DNA from: a virus
Virus record (IMG/VR): IMGVR_UViG_3300036402_000045
Span: 25,783 to 89,782 of that record
Direction: 5' to 3' (one strand)
DNA length: 64,000 nt
Position numbers and translations under genes: made by a program. The notes beneath the pieces are model-generated. The model did not search any database, had not been told where the DNA came from, and worked only from the letters and a program-made list of their open reading frames with translations. Below are positions 7,461 through 14,278 of the stretch, in pieces; the first letter of the stretch is position 1, and each line of letters starts with the position of its first letter.

Positions 7461-8419
7461 TGATCCGCCTTGCGCTTCTGCGGCTGGCCGTCAGGGAAGA
7501 GACGCTTCTGCGCCCTCTCGTCCTGCCTGCGCTCCAGATAGGCACGGATGGCGGCGTCCCTGCCCATCCCGTATTCGAAGCCCGTAGAGACAGCCACAGG
7601 CCGTGTCGGTGACGTTGCAGAACCCGTTCCCCGGTAAGACGGATCGGTTCCGAACCTCACCGCGATCTCTGCGGCGGTCAACACCTTCGGACGAGGACGA
7701 GGCCGGAACGTCTTCCGCTCCACGATGTCACCGTACGAAACGGCAAGCACCCGATCTTCGGAAACCGTCGAGAACTTCGTGAAGACGATATCCGGCTCAA
7801 GCTGAAGCAGAGCTTCCTTGTCCGAGGCCCAGATCAGGTTCCCGCGGTCGGTCCACCCGAGCGTCAACTGACGGCCCGTGCTCCGAGCGATGTAGATCGT
7901 GTCGGGTTCCGTGATCCGGCTGTAGACCGCAACCATCGCGCCCTTGATCTTCCGAAGCCCCTTGATGTGGCCCCACTTGTTGACCGCAGCGAAGATGGCC
8001 TCGGAGTCAACCTCGGTCTTCGGATCTTCCCGACCCGTCACGTCCAGAATCTCTTCGAAGTTCGTGAGAACGCCGTTGTGAACGCCCACGATGTCACCGT
8101 GCGGGATCGGATGGTTGTTCCGCACGTCAGCGGGATCACCGTTGGTGGCCCAGCGCGTGTGGCCGATGACCCAGTAGGCGTCATCCGAGACGTTCTTCAG
8201 AATGTTCTCCAGAGCGCTGTTCGTGTCACAGCGACCGGGGAACTTGGCCCACGTCACGTCGGGCTTCGTCGGATCGGTGTCCTTGTTCGGAACCCACTGT
8301 GCCCACCCGTAAGCGTGCGGTCCCTGTCGGACCAGAGCAGGGAAGAGGATGGCGGCGATCTGCGCCGTGCTCAGATCCTCTTCGTTCTCGTTGTATGAGA
8401 TTCCCCAAATTCTGCACAT
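7457..8419 (-). CDS. Class II glutamine amidotransferase, 320 aa
   Basis: The chain starts MCRIWGISYN, so Cys2 becomes the N-terminal nucleophile of an Ntn-type glutaminase (GATase II). Further family marks are the GHTRWATNG loop near residue 90 and DIVGVHNGVLTNFEE near residue 115. The last ~80 residues are basic and low in similarity to synthetase partners, and no synthase domain is attached, so ammonia must go to a separate protein. The amidoligase next to it is the obvious partner. The ribosome site GAGAGGAAGG precedes the ATG. Confidence 0.92.
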   Translation of the reverse strand: MCRIWGISYNENEEDLSTAQIAAILFPALVRQGPHAYGWAQWVPNKDTDPTKPDVTWAKFPGRCDTNSALENILKNVSDDAYWVIGHTRWATNGDPADVRNNHPIPHGDIVGVHNGVLTNFEEILDVTGREDPKTEVDSEAIFAAVNKWGHIKGLRKIKGAMVAVYSRITEPDTIYIARSTGRQLTLGWTDRGNLIWASDKEALLQLEPDIVFTKFSTVSEDRVLAVSYGDIVERKTFRPRPRPKVLTAAEIAVRFGTDPSYRGTGSATSPTRPVAVSTGFEYGMGRDAAIRAYLERRQDERAQKRLFPDGQPQKRKADQ

Positions 8420-8447
8420 CGGCTATCGCCTTCCTCTCTCGTAGTTG

Positions 8448-8476
8448 ATTGAATCATGCTTCGGAATGTTTGTCAA
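8448..8476 (-). promoter_or_regulatory. Class-1 promoter of the amidotransferase unit
   Basis: Minus strand: TTGACA (8476-8471), a 17-base spacer with AACATTCCGAAG, and TTCAAT (8453-8448). The same -10 hexamer is used at 9949. Confidence 0.6.
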
Positions 8477-8477
8477 C

Positions 8478-8711
8478 TCAGTCATCGTCAAGCGCGTTTT
8501 CGCAAACCGCCTGAATCGTGATGATCGCCGTCCTGAGTCCGTCCACGTCATCAAGAGACGTAGCTGCCGCCATTCCGATTGCGTGGACGTATCGCTCCCA
8601 CTTATCGCTTGCGACCTTGGCGCACTCGACCGGGATATCCAGCTTCTCTCCCCGGCTTGCGCGGACCTGCACAGCAATGGCCGCTTCCTCTGCTTGCTCG
8701 CGAGCGCCCAT
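8478..8711 (-). CDS. Hypothetical protein, 77 aa
   Basis: The start MGAREQAEEA at 8711 overlaps the upstream stop (TGATG). It is a mostly helical, acidic protein ending ALDDD and runs up to the amidotransferase promoter. No family was recognised. Confidence 0.7.
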   Translation of the reverse strand: MGAREQAEEAAIAVQVRASRGEKLDIPVECAKVASDKWERYVHAIGMAAATSLDDVDGLRTAIITIQAVCENALDDD

Positions 8712-8968
8712 CACATGCCCCTTACTCGTTCTGCGTTGGCAACTGCGTGCGCCACGATGTCGGGCGCGGCTTGAGCCGAGATGACGTTGAGCAGATTGTC
8801 AACGACATCACACAACGAGAGGATCGTGGCCTTCTGATCCTCAACGATCGGCTCCCAAATATCACAAGCGTCCTTCGCTGCTTGTCTCCGAGCGCAGATG
8901 TGAAGTGGATGCCTGTCGTCGCACGCCGACGAACAAGCTCCCGCCATGACCGTCTCTCGGACGCTCAT
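8711..8968 (-). CDS. Hypothetical protein, 85 aa
   Basis: The ATG at 8968 overlaps the amidoligase stop (an adjacent ATG at 8971 is also possible). The N-terminal half has several cysteines and histidines (ACSSACDDRHPLHICARR) that could bind a metal, followed by a helical C-terminus. It is the middle gene of the amidoligase unit. Confidence 0.7.
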   Translation of the reverse strand: MSVRETVMAGACSSACDDRHPLHICARRQAAKDACDIWEPIVEDQKATILSLCDVVDNLLNVISAQAAPDIVAHAVANAERVRGM

Positions 8969-9906
8969 CATGCACCCACGAACCGACGCTGAGGCTTGGA
9001 GTCCTTCCAGAGAACCCGCAGGTTCTTCCAGTCCTCCTTTGACATGACCCGCTTCGTGTCCTTCGAGTCGGTCGTAAGGATCTGCTGGAGACGCAGGAGC
9101 ACGGCGTTTTCGGAAACCGTTCCCTGCTCCATCGAACCGAGCCTGTAGCTCTTCGCAACCGACCGGCTGTAGCCGTTGCGGGCATCGTCCACGATCGCCA
9201 TGCACAGAGCGAGGTAGGTCTGAACCCGACGAGGGTTGACGCTGCCGTTGAACACTCTGAACTCAACCGTGCCGTGGACCCAGTAGGAGCGGTAGTTGAC
9301 GGCGTAGTAGCGGTCCAGGCTGTTCGCCCACGCCCGTCCGTAACGGCTGTGCCTTCCGCTCTGGCCGAGGACGCCACGCCCGTTGGCGGTGTGACCGTCC
9401 CAAACGTTCTTCAGTTCCTCGATGGTCCGCACCTTCATAATCTCGCGGGCCGTCGCCTCCGGAACCGGCTTGCAGTACGTCGAAGCTCCGGTGCGGATCG
9501 TGTTCCAACCGCTCGAAGCGATGCGGTAGATCGCGTCCTCGAACTTGTAGAAGAACCGAGCAATCGCCGCCATCTGCTTTCCGGTCAGCGGAGTGCCGTC
9601 GTAGTTCTTCGCCTCGATGTGAACGTGGATGCCCGTCGCTTGTGAAGGCCGCATCCCGGCGTCCTGGAGAGCCTGAACCGCCGTGGTGACTTGCGCCCGT
9701 TGCGCCGGATCATCGAAGTCCAGCGGAGGGGAAACAAGCTCACCACCGCGGCTCACGGAACCGTCGTACTTCATCATCCAATCGGTCGGATCGTTTCCGG
9801 TGTGGCGACGACGCTCATCCTTGACGCCAAGACCAGCGGCACGAAGCGAAGCAATCGCATCGTCCATGTCACCCTCGAACTCGATCTCGATTCCGAAACG
9901 TCGCAT
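8968..9906 (-). CDS. Amidoligase (GS-like COOH-NH2 ligase), 312 aa
   Basis: It matches the amidoligase enzyme family. GIEIEFEG at the N-terminus, DGSVSRGGELVSPPL near residues 48-62 and GIHVHIEAKN near residue 92 give the Mg-ATP-binding Glu and His residues, and HGTVEFRVFNGSVN near residue 215 gives the conserved E-R pair. The family joins amino groups to side-chain or terminal carboxylates using ATP. It heads its own unit behind the 9977 promoter, with ribosome site AGGGAGCC. The target is unknown. Confidence 0.93.
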   Translation of the reverse strand: MRRFGIEIEFEGDMDDAIASLRAAGLGVKDERRRHTGNDPTDWMMKYDGSVSRGGELVSPPLDFDDPAQRAQVTTAVQALQDAGMRPSQATGIHVHIEAKNYDGTPLTGKQMAAIARFFYKFEDAIYRIASSGWNTIRTGASTYCKPVPEATAREIMKVRTIEELKNVWDGHTANGRGVLGQSGRHSRYGRAWANSLDRYYAVNYRSYWVHGTVEFRVFNGSVNPRRVQTYLALCMAIVDDARNGYSRSVAKSYRLGSMEQGTVSENAVLLRLQQILTTDSKDTKRVMSKEDWKNLRVLWKDSKPQRRFVGA

Positions 9907-9948
9907 TGGCTCCCTTGCCTGTCCTTGTCGGCTCGTCCCGACAACCTC

Positions 9949-9977
9949 ATTGAATCAGAATGTTTCGGTGGTGTCAA
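9949..9977 (-). promoter_or_regulatory. Class-1 promoter of the amidoligase unit
   Basis: Minus strand: TTGACA (9977-9972), a 17-base spacer with CCGAAACATTCTGA, and TTCAAT (9954-9949). A TTCCGAA lies just upstream at 9982-9988. Confidence 0.6.
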
Positions 9978-10015
9978 CCGATTTCCGAAAGTTTCTCGGT
10001 CCTCTTGTTGATACG

Positions 10016-10114
10016 TCAGACGCGCTCGCGGTGGTTTTTCCACCACTCCCGAACCAAGACAGATCCAATGCTTCCAATCCCCCATCCGAACATCACCAAC
10101 AGGATCTCCCGCAT
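10016..10114 (-). CDS. Small membrane protein, 32 aa
   Basis: The ATG at 10114 overlaps the stop of the KTSC gene (TGATG). The product begins MREILLVMFGWGIGSIGSVL and ends in a basic tail (RERV). One hydrophobic span covers residues 4-21. It is too short for a usual gene caller but has the coupling seen in the rest of the arm. Confidence 0.5.
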   Translation of the reverse strand: MREILLVMFGWGIGSIGSVLVREWWKNHRERV

Positions 10115-10341
10115 CACGCGGTCACTTCCTCGAACTCATAGCAACCCTTCAGAAATCGGGAGACGGCAGCGCCGACTGATCCGACCGGGTTGGCGGCGAC
10201 CTGCGAGATGTTGAGGAACACGGACTCTGGAACATCGGCGTACCGATAGACCCGTCCATTGGCGAACGTGACGACGCAATCGGTCCCGTCATACTCGATG
10301 ACCTGCACGCTGGAACTGTTGGCGACGGTGATGGTGGGCAT
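10114..10341 (-). CDS. KTSC-domain protein, 75 aa
   Basis: MPTITVANSSSVQVIEYDG starts at 10341 after GAAAGG. The segment VTFANGRVYRYADVPESVF is the core of KTSC domains, small beta-rich modules common in phages and sometimes fused to lysyl-tRNA synthetase. The domain fills the whole protein and its function is unknown. It is second in the unit transcribed from 10708. Confidence 0.85.
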   Translation of the reverse strand: MPTITVANSSSVQVIEYDGTDCVVTFANGRVYRYADVPESVFLNISQVAANPVGSVGAAVSRFLKGCYEFEEVTA

Positions 10342-10361
10342 AGCGACCTTTCGGAAAGTGG

Positions 10362-10673
10362 TTAGAAGGAGTAGTCGTGGAACTTGTGGCGACCAGGCAC
10401 CAAACGGGTTCCGGTGTGCATGGACTGACCGCGCTGGACCCACTTGCCGTTCGAGCGCAGCGTGAAGATGATCTTGCGACCGTTCTCGTCTCGCTCATAG
10501 CTGTAGCTCTGGTCTTCGCTCATCCCGTGCGTGTCGGTTCGAGTGGCGGTGTCCTGCTGCCACGTCACGGACTTGCGAGAGGGAGAAGCGCCCACGATGG
10601 TTCCGGCGTGACGGTCGGACCACATGCAGATCGTTGCGCCTTCCCCGATCACGAAGCTCTGAAGGGTTTCCAT
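10362..10673 (-). CDS. Conserved phage hypothetical protein, 103 aa, leaderless
   Basis: METLQSFVIGEGATICMWSD starts at 10673, six bases downstream of the predicted -10 box. The central part is rich in S, T and R and the C-terminus reads RLVPGRHKFHDYSF. It looks like a small conserved actinophage protein, but no function is known to me. Confidence 0.8.
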   Translation of the reverse strand: METLQSFVIGEGATICMWSDRHAGTIVGASPSRKSVTWQQDTATRTDTHGMSEDQSYSYERDENGRKIIFTLRSNGKWVQRGQSMHTGTRLVPGRHKFHDYSF

Positions 10674-10679
10674 GCCCTC

Positions 10680-10708
10680 AGTCAACATCACTTCAGAATG
10701 TTTGTCAA
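10680..10708 (-). promoter_or_regulatory. Class-1 promoter, leftward
   Basis: Minus strand: TTGACA (10708-10703), a 17-base spacer with AACATTCTGAAG, and a weak -10 TTGACT (10685-10680). The ATG at 10673 follows after six bases. The -10 box is poor, so confidence is lower than at the other sites. Confidence 0.45.
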
Positions 10709-10739
10709 CAGGAAATCTCACGGAACGTTCGGAAGGTCG

Positions 10740-10748
10740 GCGTATCAT
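10740..10748 (+). promoter_or_regulatory. Class-2 promoter motif, rightward
   Basis: GCG followed by TATCAT (10743-10748) stands six bases before an ATG at 10755. It is a slightly weaker copy of the TGCGTATCA motif and faces away from the leftward promoter at 10708. Confidence 0.4.
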
Positions 10749-10754
10749 CCGAAC

Positions 10755-10778
10755 ATGACGAAAGAGGCAGCCATGTAA
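10755..10778 (+). CDS. Possible 7-aa leader peptide MTKEAAM
   Basis: The ATG lies six bases after the class-2 motif, where leaderless starts sit elsewhere, and the frame closes after seven codons just before a GC-rich hairpin. It may be a leader peptide or simply the 5' end of a non-coding RNA. Confidence 0.25.
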   Translation: MTKEAAM

Positions 10779-10781
10779 CCG

Positions 10782-10797
10782 CCGCCCGAAAGGGCGG
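10782..10797 (+). terminator. GC hairpin with GAAA loop
   Basis: CCGCCC and GGGCGG pair around a GAAA tetraloop and are followed by ATTTCCTCTC. It would end or fold the short transcript from 10755. Confidence 0.5.
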
Positions 10798-10815
10798 ATT
10801 TCCTCTCAGTAGTCA

Positions 10816-10860
10816 ACGAAGGGCAGGCGACTTGGGTGCCACTCAATCCCTGCCCTTCGT
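10816..10860. terminator. 12-bp perfect inverted repeat
   Basis: Bases 10816-10827 pair perfectly with 10849-10860 around a 21-nt loop. No T-run follows on the plus strand. It may be a terminator or part of a structured leader for the gene at 10903. Confidence 0.45.
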
Positions 10861-10902
10861 CGCGTCTTGACACCGATCCGGTTAGCGCTCCTTCGGAAAG
10901 GC

Positions 10903-11055
10903 ATGAGACAAGACGACCAATCCATACGGGAGATCAAGCGCCGGTGGGAACGCGAGGCCAAGGAGATGACGGACGATGAACTGGTTCACCGCATCTACTC
11001 CCGAAGGGCCAACCAGTACGACCGGGCCGAGGCCAAGAAGCGGAATCTCGTATGA
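10903..11055 (+). CDS. Hypothetical basic protein, 50 aa
   Basis: MRQDDQSIREIKRRWEREAK starts at 10903 with GGAAAGG just upstream. It is a highly charged helical protein (RRWEREAKEMTDDELVHR). No family was recognised. A translationally coupled 18-codon frame follows. Confidence 0.65.
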   Translation: MRQDDQSIREIKRRWEREAKEMTDDELVHRIYSRRANQYDRAEAKKRNLV

Positions 11056-11108
11056 CCCGCCTTCTCTACCGTTTCGGCCAGGATACCGACTTCAGAAAGT
11101 TCTCCTAA
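11052..11108 (+). CDS. Possible 18-aa micropeptide
   Basis: The ATG overlaps the stop of the 50-aa gene (ATGA) and encodes MTRLLYRFGQDTDFRKFS. Coupling is the only support. Confidence 0.3.
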   Translation: MTRLLYRFGQDTDFRKFS

Positions 11109-11127
11109 CTACCATATAGATAGTTAG
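11105..11127. repeat. AT-rich inverted repeat
   Basis: CTAACTA (11105-11111) pairs with TAGTTAG (11121-11127) around CCATATAGA. It lies between two convergent genes and could be a terminator or a protein site. Confidence 0.45.
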
Positions 11128-11164
11128 TGGATTCGATCGTTCTTCCACTCGGTACTACGTAGCC

Positions 11165-11207
11165 CGCGGTTATCAAGATACGCAATACCTTGATGTGGAA
11201 AACCGCG
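11165..11207 (-). terminator. Hairpin just after the winged-helix gene
   Basis: Bases 11165-11171 pair with 11201-11207 and 11172-11177 pair with 11089-style continuation at 11189-11194, giving 13 bp with one bulge. It starts two bases past the stop of the 11209-11586 gene. The loop contains a reverse copy of GCGTATC, so a promoter is also possible. Confidence 0.5.
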
Positions 11208-11208
11208 T

Positions 11209-11586
11209 TCAAGCTCTCTTCCGTTTGGCCTCGGCTTTGGGACGCTCGTAGACGTGAACCAGAATGGCAACAATCTTTCCGTCTTCACGGACCTGTTCTC
11301 GTCGCACATAGCCACGCTCAACGAGTTCCTTCATGGCCGACCTGACCGAGAACTCTCCATCGGTCTTGGCTTTGGAAAGTTCCTCTACAAAGAAGTGCCA
11401 GTCATCCGGTCGGCTAAGCATGAACGCGAGCAAGCCCGTGGCTTTGAAGCTCAAGAGCGGATCACGCAGAGTGTCGTTCTCTATGCGTGTGTACGTCTCA
11501 TGCTTCTTGATTCGGTGGATGGTCTTCGAATCGAGCGTCATCTGTCTGACGGCAAGGGAACTGACCTTCTGATTCTTGGCTGTCAT
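11209..11586 (-). CDS. Winged-helix replication/regulatory protein, 125 aa
   Basis: MTAKNQKVSSLAVRQ starts at 11586 behind AGGAGC. Residues about 45-105 (LLSFKATGLLAFMLSRPDDW, then VRSAMKELVERGYVRRE) match the N-terminal winged helix found in DnaD/DnaB-like phage replication initiators and related regulators. The C-terminus is very basic. It is the only minus-strand gene in the control region, with a long structured leader upstream. It could be the initiator or a regulator acting on the operators; the sequence does not decide. Confidence 0.8.
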   Translation of the reverse strand: MTAKNQKVSSLAVRQMTLDSKTIHRIKKHETYTRIENDTLRDPLLSFKATGLLAFMLSRPDDWHFFVEELSKAKTDGEFSVRSAMKELVERGYVRREQVREDGKIVAILVHVYERPKAEAKRKRA

Positions 11587-11626
11587 GTTGTATGCTCCTG
11601 CTTGGTATCGGGACAGGTGCCACCGT

Positions 11627-11678
11627 ACACGGCCCCCACTATCCGAGCGCTCGTCGCTAACGGAGAAGGGGGCCGTGT
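11627..11678 (-). promoter_or_regulatory. Strong nested hairpin in leader of winged-helix gene
   Basis: Bases 11627-11637 pair perfectly with 11668-11678 (11 bp, GC-rich). Inside, 11642-11645 pair with 11661-11664 and 11646-11649 with 11655-11658. It lies about 40 bases before the ATG at 11586 and may attenuate that gene or belong to a replication origin. Confidence 0.5.
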
Positions 11679-11755
11679 CGCGTCTACCCTCGGCCACGGA
11701 GCCTGGTCGTTGTGTGTCCCGTAGCGACGGGATCAGCGACCGGCTCCACCTACTT

Positions 11756-11765
11756 TGCGTATCGT
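11756..11765 (+). promoter_or_regulatory. Class-2 promoter motif before RNA B
   Basis: TGCG followed by TATCGT (11760-11765) lies four bases before position 11770, where structured RNA B would begin. It is a one-base variant of the consensus. Confidence 0.45.
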
Positions 11766-11769
11766 TGTG

Positions 11770-11913
11770 ATGCGGGAGGACTAAGAGCACACCGAGGCTC
11801 TGGCGAGCGCTTACAACACCAGGCCGAATCCATCGCTAGGCCAGGATGGAAGGCAAACACTCATCCCGGTAACGGGTTCGCTCAACGTCCAGAGATAGAG
11901 GCGTCCTCCCGCT
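11770..11913 (+). ncRNA. Candidate structured RNA B, unknown class
   Basis: P1 pairs 11772-11781 with 11903-11912 (10 perfect bp). Two bases later P2 pairs 11784-11788 with 11797-11801 around an 8-nt loop, the same geometry as in RNA A. A further stem can pair 11805-11809 with 11879-11883, and inside it CCCG-GTAA-CGGG (11864-11876 region) forms a GNRA-type hairpin. A 4-codon frame starts at 11770 but no real ORF fits. A class-2 motif sits directly upstream. The function is unknown. Confidence 0.5.
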
Positions 11914-11927
11914 CTACACTTTCGGAT

Positions 11928-12098
11928 ATGCGGCGACAGAAGCTCGATCCGGATCTCAAGGCCAAGCTCAAGGCCGCACGTCTGCTTCGGAATGAGCGCC
12001 CGTCGTTAGGACTGAAAACCCGTCTACACGACGAGGTAGAGCGCAGACCCAACAGCCTTGACGATCCCGACACGACCGCAAGGGACGCTCTGGATTAG
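11928..12098 (+). CDS. Hypothetical basic protein, 56 aa
   Basis: MRRQKLDPDLKAKLKAARLL starts at 11928, seven bases after TACACT, with no ribosome site, so it may be leaderless. It is a charged helical protein directly upstream of dnaB. No family was recognised. Confidence 0.6.
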   Translation: MRRQKLDPDLKAKLKAARLLRNERPSLGLKTRLHDEVERRPNSLDDPDTTARDALD

Positions 12099-12103
12099 CC
12101 GCC

Positions 12104-12113
12104 TGCGTATCAG
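12104..12113 (+). promoter_or_regulatory. Class-2 promoter of dnaB
   Basis: TGCG plus TATCAG (12108-12113) stands six bases before the dnaB ATG at 12120. No -35 box is visible. Confidence 0.6.
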
Positions 12114-12119
12114 GCATAT

Positions 12120-13394
12120 ATGACCGATCTCGACGGGGCGCTTGTCGCCTATGCCGTCCGTCGTCCGCTTGGGTTGACCGAGCTTCAGCGCGCTGGCATC
12201 ACAACTGAGTACCTGACCGATGACTATGCGAAGGCATGGGATTGGGTCAACCGCATGAAGCGCCAGCACGGTGCGATCCCTTCGCTTCGGGTCGTGCAGC
12301 AGCGCTATGCGGATCTCGATCTCACACCCGCTCGTCAACGAGACGTGCCGATGCTGGTTTCCGAAGTGAAGCAGCGGAAGAAGCTCATCGATTTCCACGA
12401 CGCAATCGAAAACGCTTCCTCTACCGCTCGATCGGTGGACGACATCGACCGTGCGCTCTCGCAGCTTCAGGCCCAACTCAACAGCCTCAACGTACAGGGG
12501 TTGGGCAACCAGTCGATCGTTGACCTGTTCAGCCGTTCCGCCAAACGACGGATGATGAAGGATCTGAAGCAGCGCCGGTCCGGGAAGATGATCGGCATCC
12601 CCACGGGGCTGAAGCGCTTCGACTTCGTGACGGGAGGACTCGTTTCCCGAAAGATGGTCGTCGTCATGGCGCGTACCGGCGTCGGCAAGTCATGGCTCAA
12701 CCTGCTCTTCGTTGCGAGCGCTGTCCTCAACGGCAACAAGGTCGTGCTCTATCCGTTGGAGATGACGCTGGAGGAAACGGCTCTTCGCCTCTACACGATC
12801 TTCAGCCAGAAGATGTTCCGAGGAAGCGACACTCTGAAGAACCTCGATCTGACGATGGGACGCTTCAGCCCTCGCAAGGTCGTGCGCCTGCTCAACATGC
12901 TGGAGGACAAGTACGAAGGTCAGTTGTTCGTGGCCGACGTTGCGAGCCTCAGCGATCCCTACACGCCCGAGCGGGTGGAGTCTGAAGTTGAGCTTTACAA
13001 GCCCGACATGTTCTGGGTCGATTACCTCACGCTCCTGAAGGCCCCGAACGGTCGCAGCGGTGCGGAGGACTACACATCGATCAAGGTGCTCTCCAACGCC
13101 ATCAAGGGGATCGCACAGCGACAGGGGTGTGTCGGTGGTGCATCGGCTCAGGTGAACCGCGACGCCATGAAGGTGCGAAGCTTCATCCCCCGTGTTGAGC
13201 ACATCAGCTACGGCGATTCCATCGGCCACGATGCGGATCAGATTCTTTCACTGGGGAGGAAGGATGAGCACCTTTACTACGGCCTCGTCAAGAACCGTGG
13301 CGGTCCCGAGATCGGGCGCACGCGCATGAAGGCGTTCTTCGATGAAGGACGTATCGAAGAGGACGAGCAACAGGAGTCCGAGGATGACGATTGA
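12120..13394 (+). CDS. dnaB: DnaB-type replicative helicase, 424 aa
   Basis: The RecA-like C-terminal domain has Walker A ARTGVGKS near residue 183, then VVLYPLEMTLEE (the H1a-type segment), Walker B FWVDYLTLL near residue 300 and HISYGDSIGHDADQ near the end. The N-terminal 120 residues fit a reduced DnaB N-domain. It unwinds DNA at the fork with the primase encoded at 16832. The start lies six bases after the class-2 -10 motif and has no ribosome site. The acidic tail (EEDEQQESEDDD) may contact partners. Confidence 0.92.
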   Translation: MTDLDGALVAYAVRRPLGLTELQRAGITTEYLTDDYAKAWDWVNRMKRQHGAIPSLRVVQQRYADLDLTPARQRDVPMLVSEVKQRKKLIDFHDAIENASSTARSVDDIDRALSQLQAQLNSLNVQGLGNQSIVDLFSRSAKRRMMKDLKQRRSGKMIGIPTGLKRFDFVTGGLVSRKMVVVMARTGVGKSWLNLLFVASAVLNGNKVVLYPLEMTLEETALRLYTIFSQKMFRGSDTLKNLDLTMGRFSPRKVVRLLNMLEDKYEGQLFVADVASLSDPYTPERVESEVELYKPDMFWVDYLTLLKAPNGRSGAEDYTSIKVLSNAIKGIAQRQGCVGGASAQVNRDAMKVRSFIPRVEHISYGDSIGHDADQILSLGRKDEHLYYGLVKNRGGPEIGRTRMKAFFDEGRIEEDEQQESEDDD

Positions 13395-13551
13395 GTTCAT
13401 GCGCTGTCCCTCCTGCAACAACGAGCACCTTAGGGATCATTGCGAAAGCCCGTCGTGCCCGTGGAAGAAGTGTCGCAACTGCAATGCGTACGGTCCCAAG
13501 TCACCGAATCCGAAAGTTCCGTGGCGTTCCGACAAGAAGGATGAACGATGA
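13384..13551 (+). CDS. Zinc-ribbon protein, 55 aa
   Basis: The ATG lies inside the end of dnaB. The protein has CPSC, CESPSC and CRNC cysteine pairs, the pattern of a small zinc-binding module, and a basic C-terminus. Its coupling to dnaB suggests a replication accessory, but this is not shown. Confidence 0.75.
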   Translation: MTIEFMRCPSCNNEHLRDHCESPSCPWKKCRNCNAYGPKSPNPKVPWRSDKKDER

Positions 13552-13802
13552 CCGGTCCCGATGAAGAGGCATTCCGTCAGCTTGCCAAGCAGGACACTCG
13601 GAAGTTCGTCATCACACAGGCGTTCGCGCACGGCTTCGTAACCCAAGTGATTCCGGTGATGACCCCAGACGGCGAGCACGAACAACAAATCCGCATCGAG
13701 GGGCCGTGGATGGAAGTCGGCTACTACGAGGAAGCTCTGTTCATCAAATCCTCAGCGATGCCCGCCTCAACGGTAGCGAAGTTCGAAGTGGTTTCCGAAT
13801 GA
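13548..13802 (+). CDS. Hypothetical protein, 84 aa
   Basis: The ATG at 13548 overlaps the previous stop (ATGA). The protein is soluble and begins MTGPDEEAFRQLAKQD. It ends in TTTCCGAATGA, so a TTCCGAA heptamer falls at its 3' end. No family was recognised. Confidence 0.75.
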   Translation: MTGPDEEAFRQLAKQDTRKFVITQAFAHGFVTQVIPVMTPDGEHEQQIRIEGPWMEVGYYEEALFIKSSAMPASTVAKFEVVSE

Positions 13803-14278
13803 AGCTCTTGGTCTGTGGCTCCCGTGATTGGGACGACGAGAACACCATCTGGTCGATCCTCGACGGCTACTACGAGAACGACACACTGGGCCACCTGACA
13901 GTCACGATGGCGTCGTTCACATTGATCGAAGGCGGGGCCAAGGGAGCGGACGCTTGCGCTCACCGATGGGCAAAGAACAGCCCGCTGCATTCGCACAACG
14001 AGCGACCTGATGATCCGGAGTTCCGTCACGTCACGGTCAATGCGAAGTGGGACGAGCATCATCCCAAGTGGTGTCCTTCGGACTGGTGCGCCGCGCGGGA
14101 CTACTGCGTTGGTGCCGGTCCTCGTCGCAACCAACGAATGATCGATCGACACAAGCCCGATCTCGTTCTCGCATTCAAGAACGGGTTCAACTGGAAGCTC
14201 AACAAGGGCGGCACCGAAGACATGGTTTCCCGCGCCATCGCAGCAGAGATCGATTACTACGTGATCGGAAGGAAGTAA
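13799..14278 (+). CDS. SLOG-family (YspA/cpYpsA-like) nucleotide-binding protein, 159 aa
   Basis: MKLLVCGSRDWDDENTIW is the N-terminal beta-strand/loop of the YspA/cpYpsA SLOG branch, and LIEGGAKGADACAHRWA near residue 45 is the ligand-binding GGxxGxD motif. SLOG domains bind nucleotide-derived ligands and some act in phage-host conflict. The ATG overlaps the previous stop. The ligand is unknown. Confidence 0.88.
   Translation: MKLLVCGSRDWDDENTIWSILDGYYENDTLGHLTVTMASFTLIEGGAKGADACAHRWAKNSPLHSHNERPDDPEFRHVTVNAKWDEHHPKWCPSDWCAARDYCVGAGPRRNQRMIDRHKPDLVLAFKNGFNWKLNKGGTEDMVSRAIAAEIDYYVIGRK

Noticed and set aside
1238-10708. The TTCNGAA core as a LexA or heat-shock-type host site
   Set aside because: Actinobacterial SOS boxes have a different consensus (GAAC-N4-GTTC type), and the site recurs inside genes of all classes.
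11770-11913. A tRNA or tmRNA gene in the control region
   Set aside because: No cloverleaf with a T-loop and an acceptor stem could be fitted, and the terminal stem is longer than an acceptor stem.
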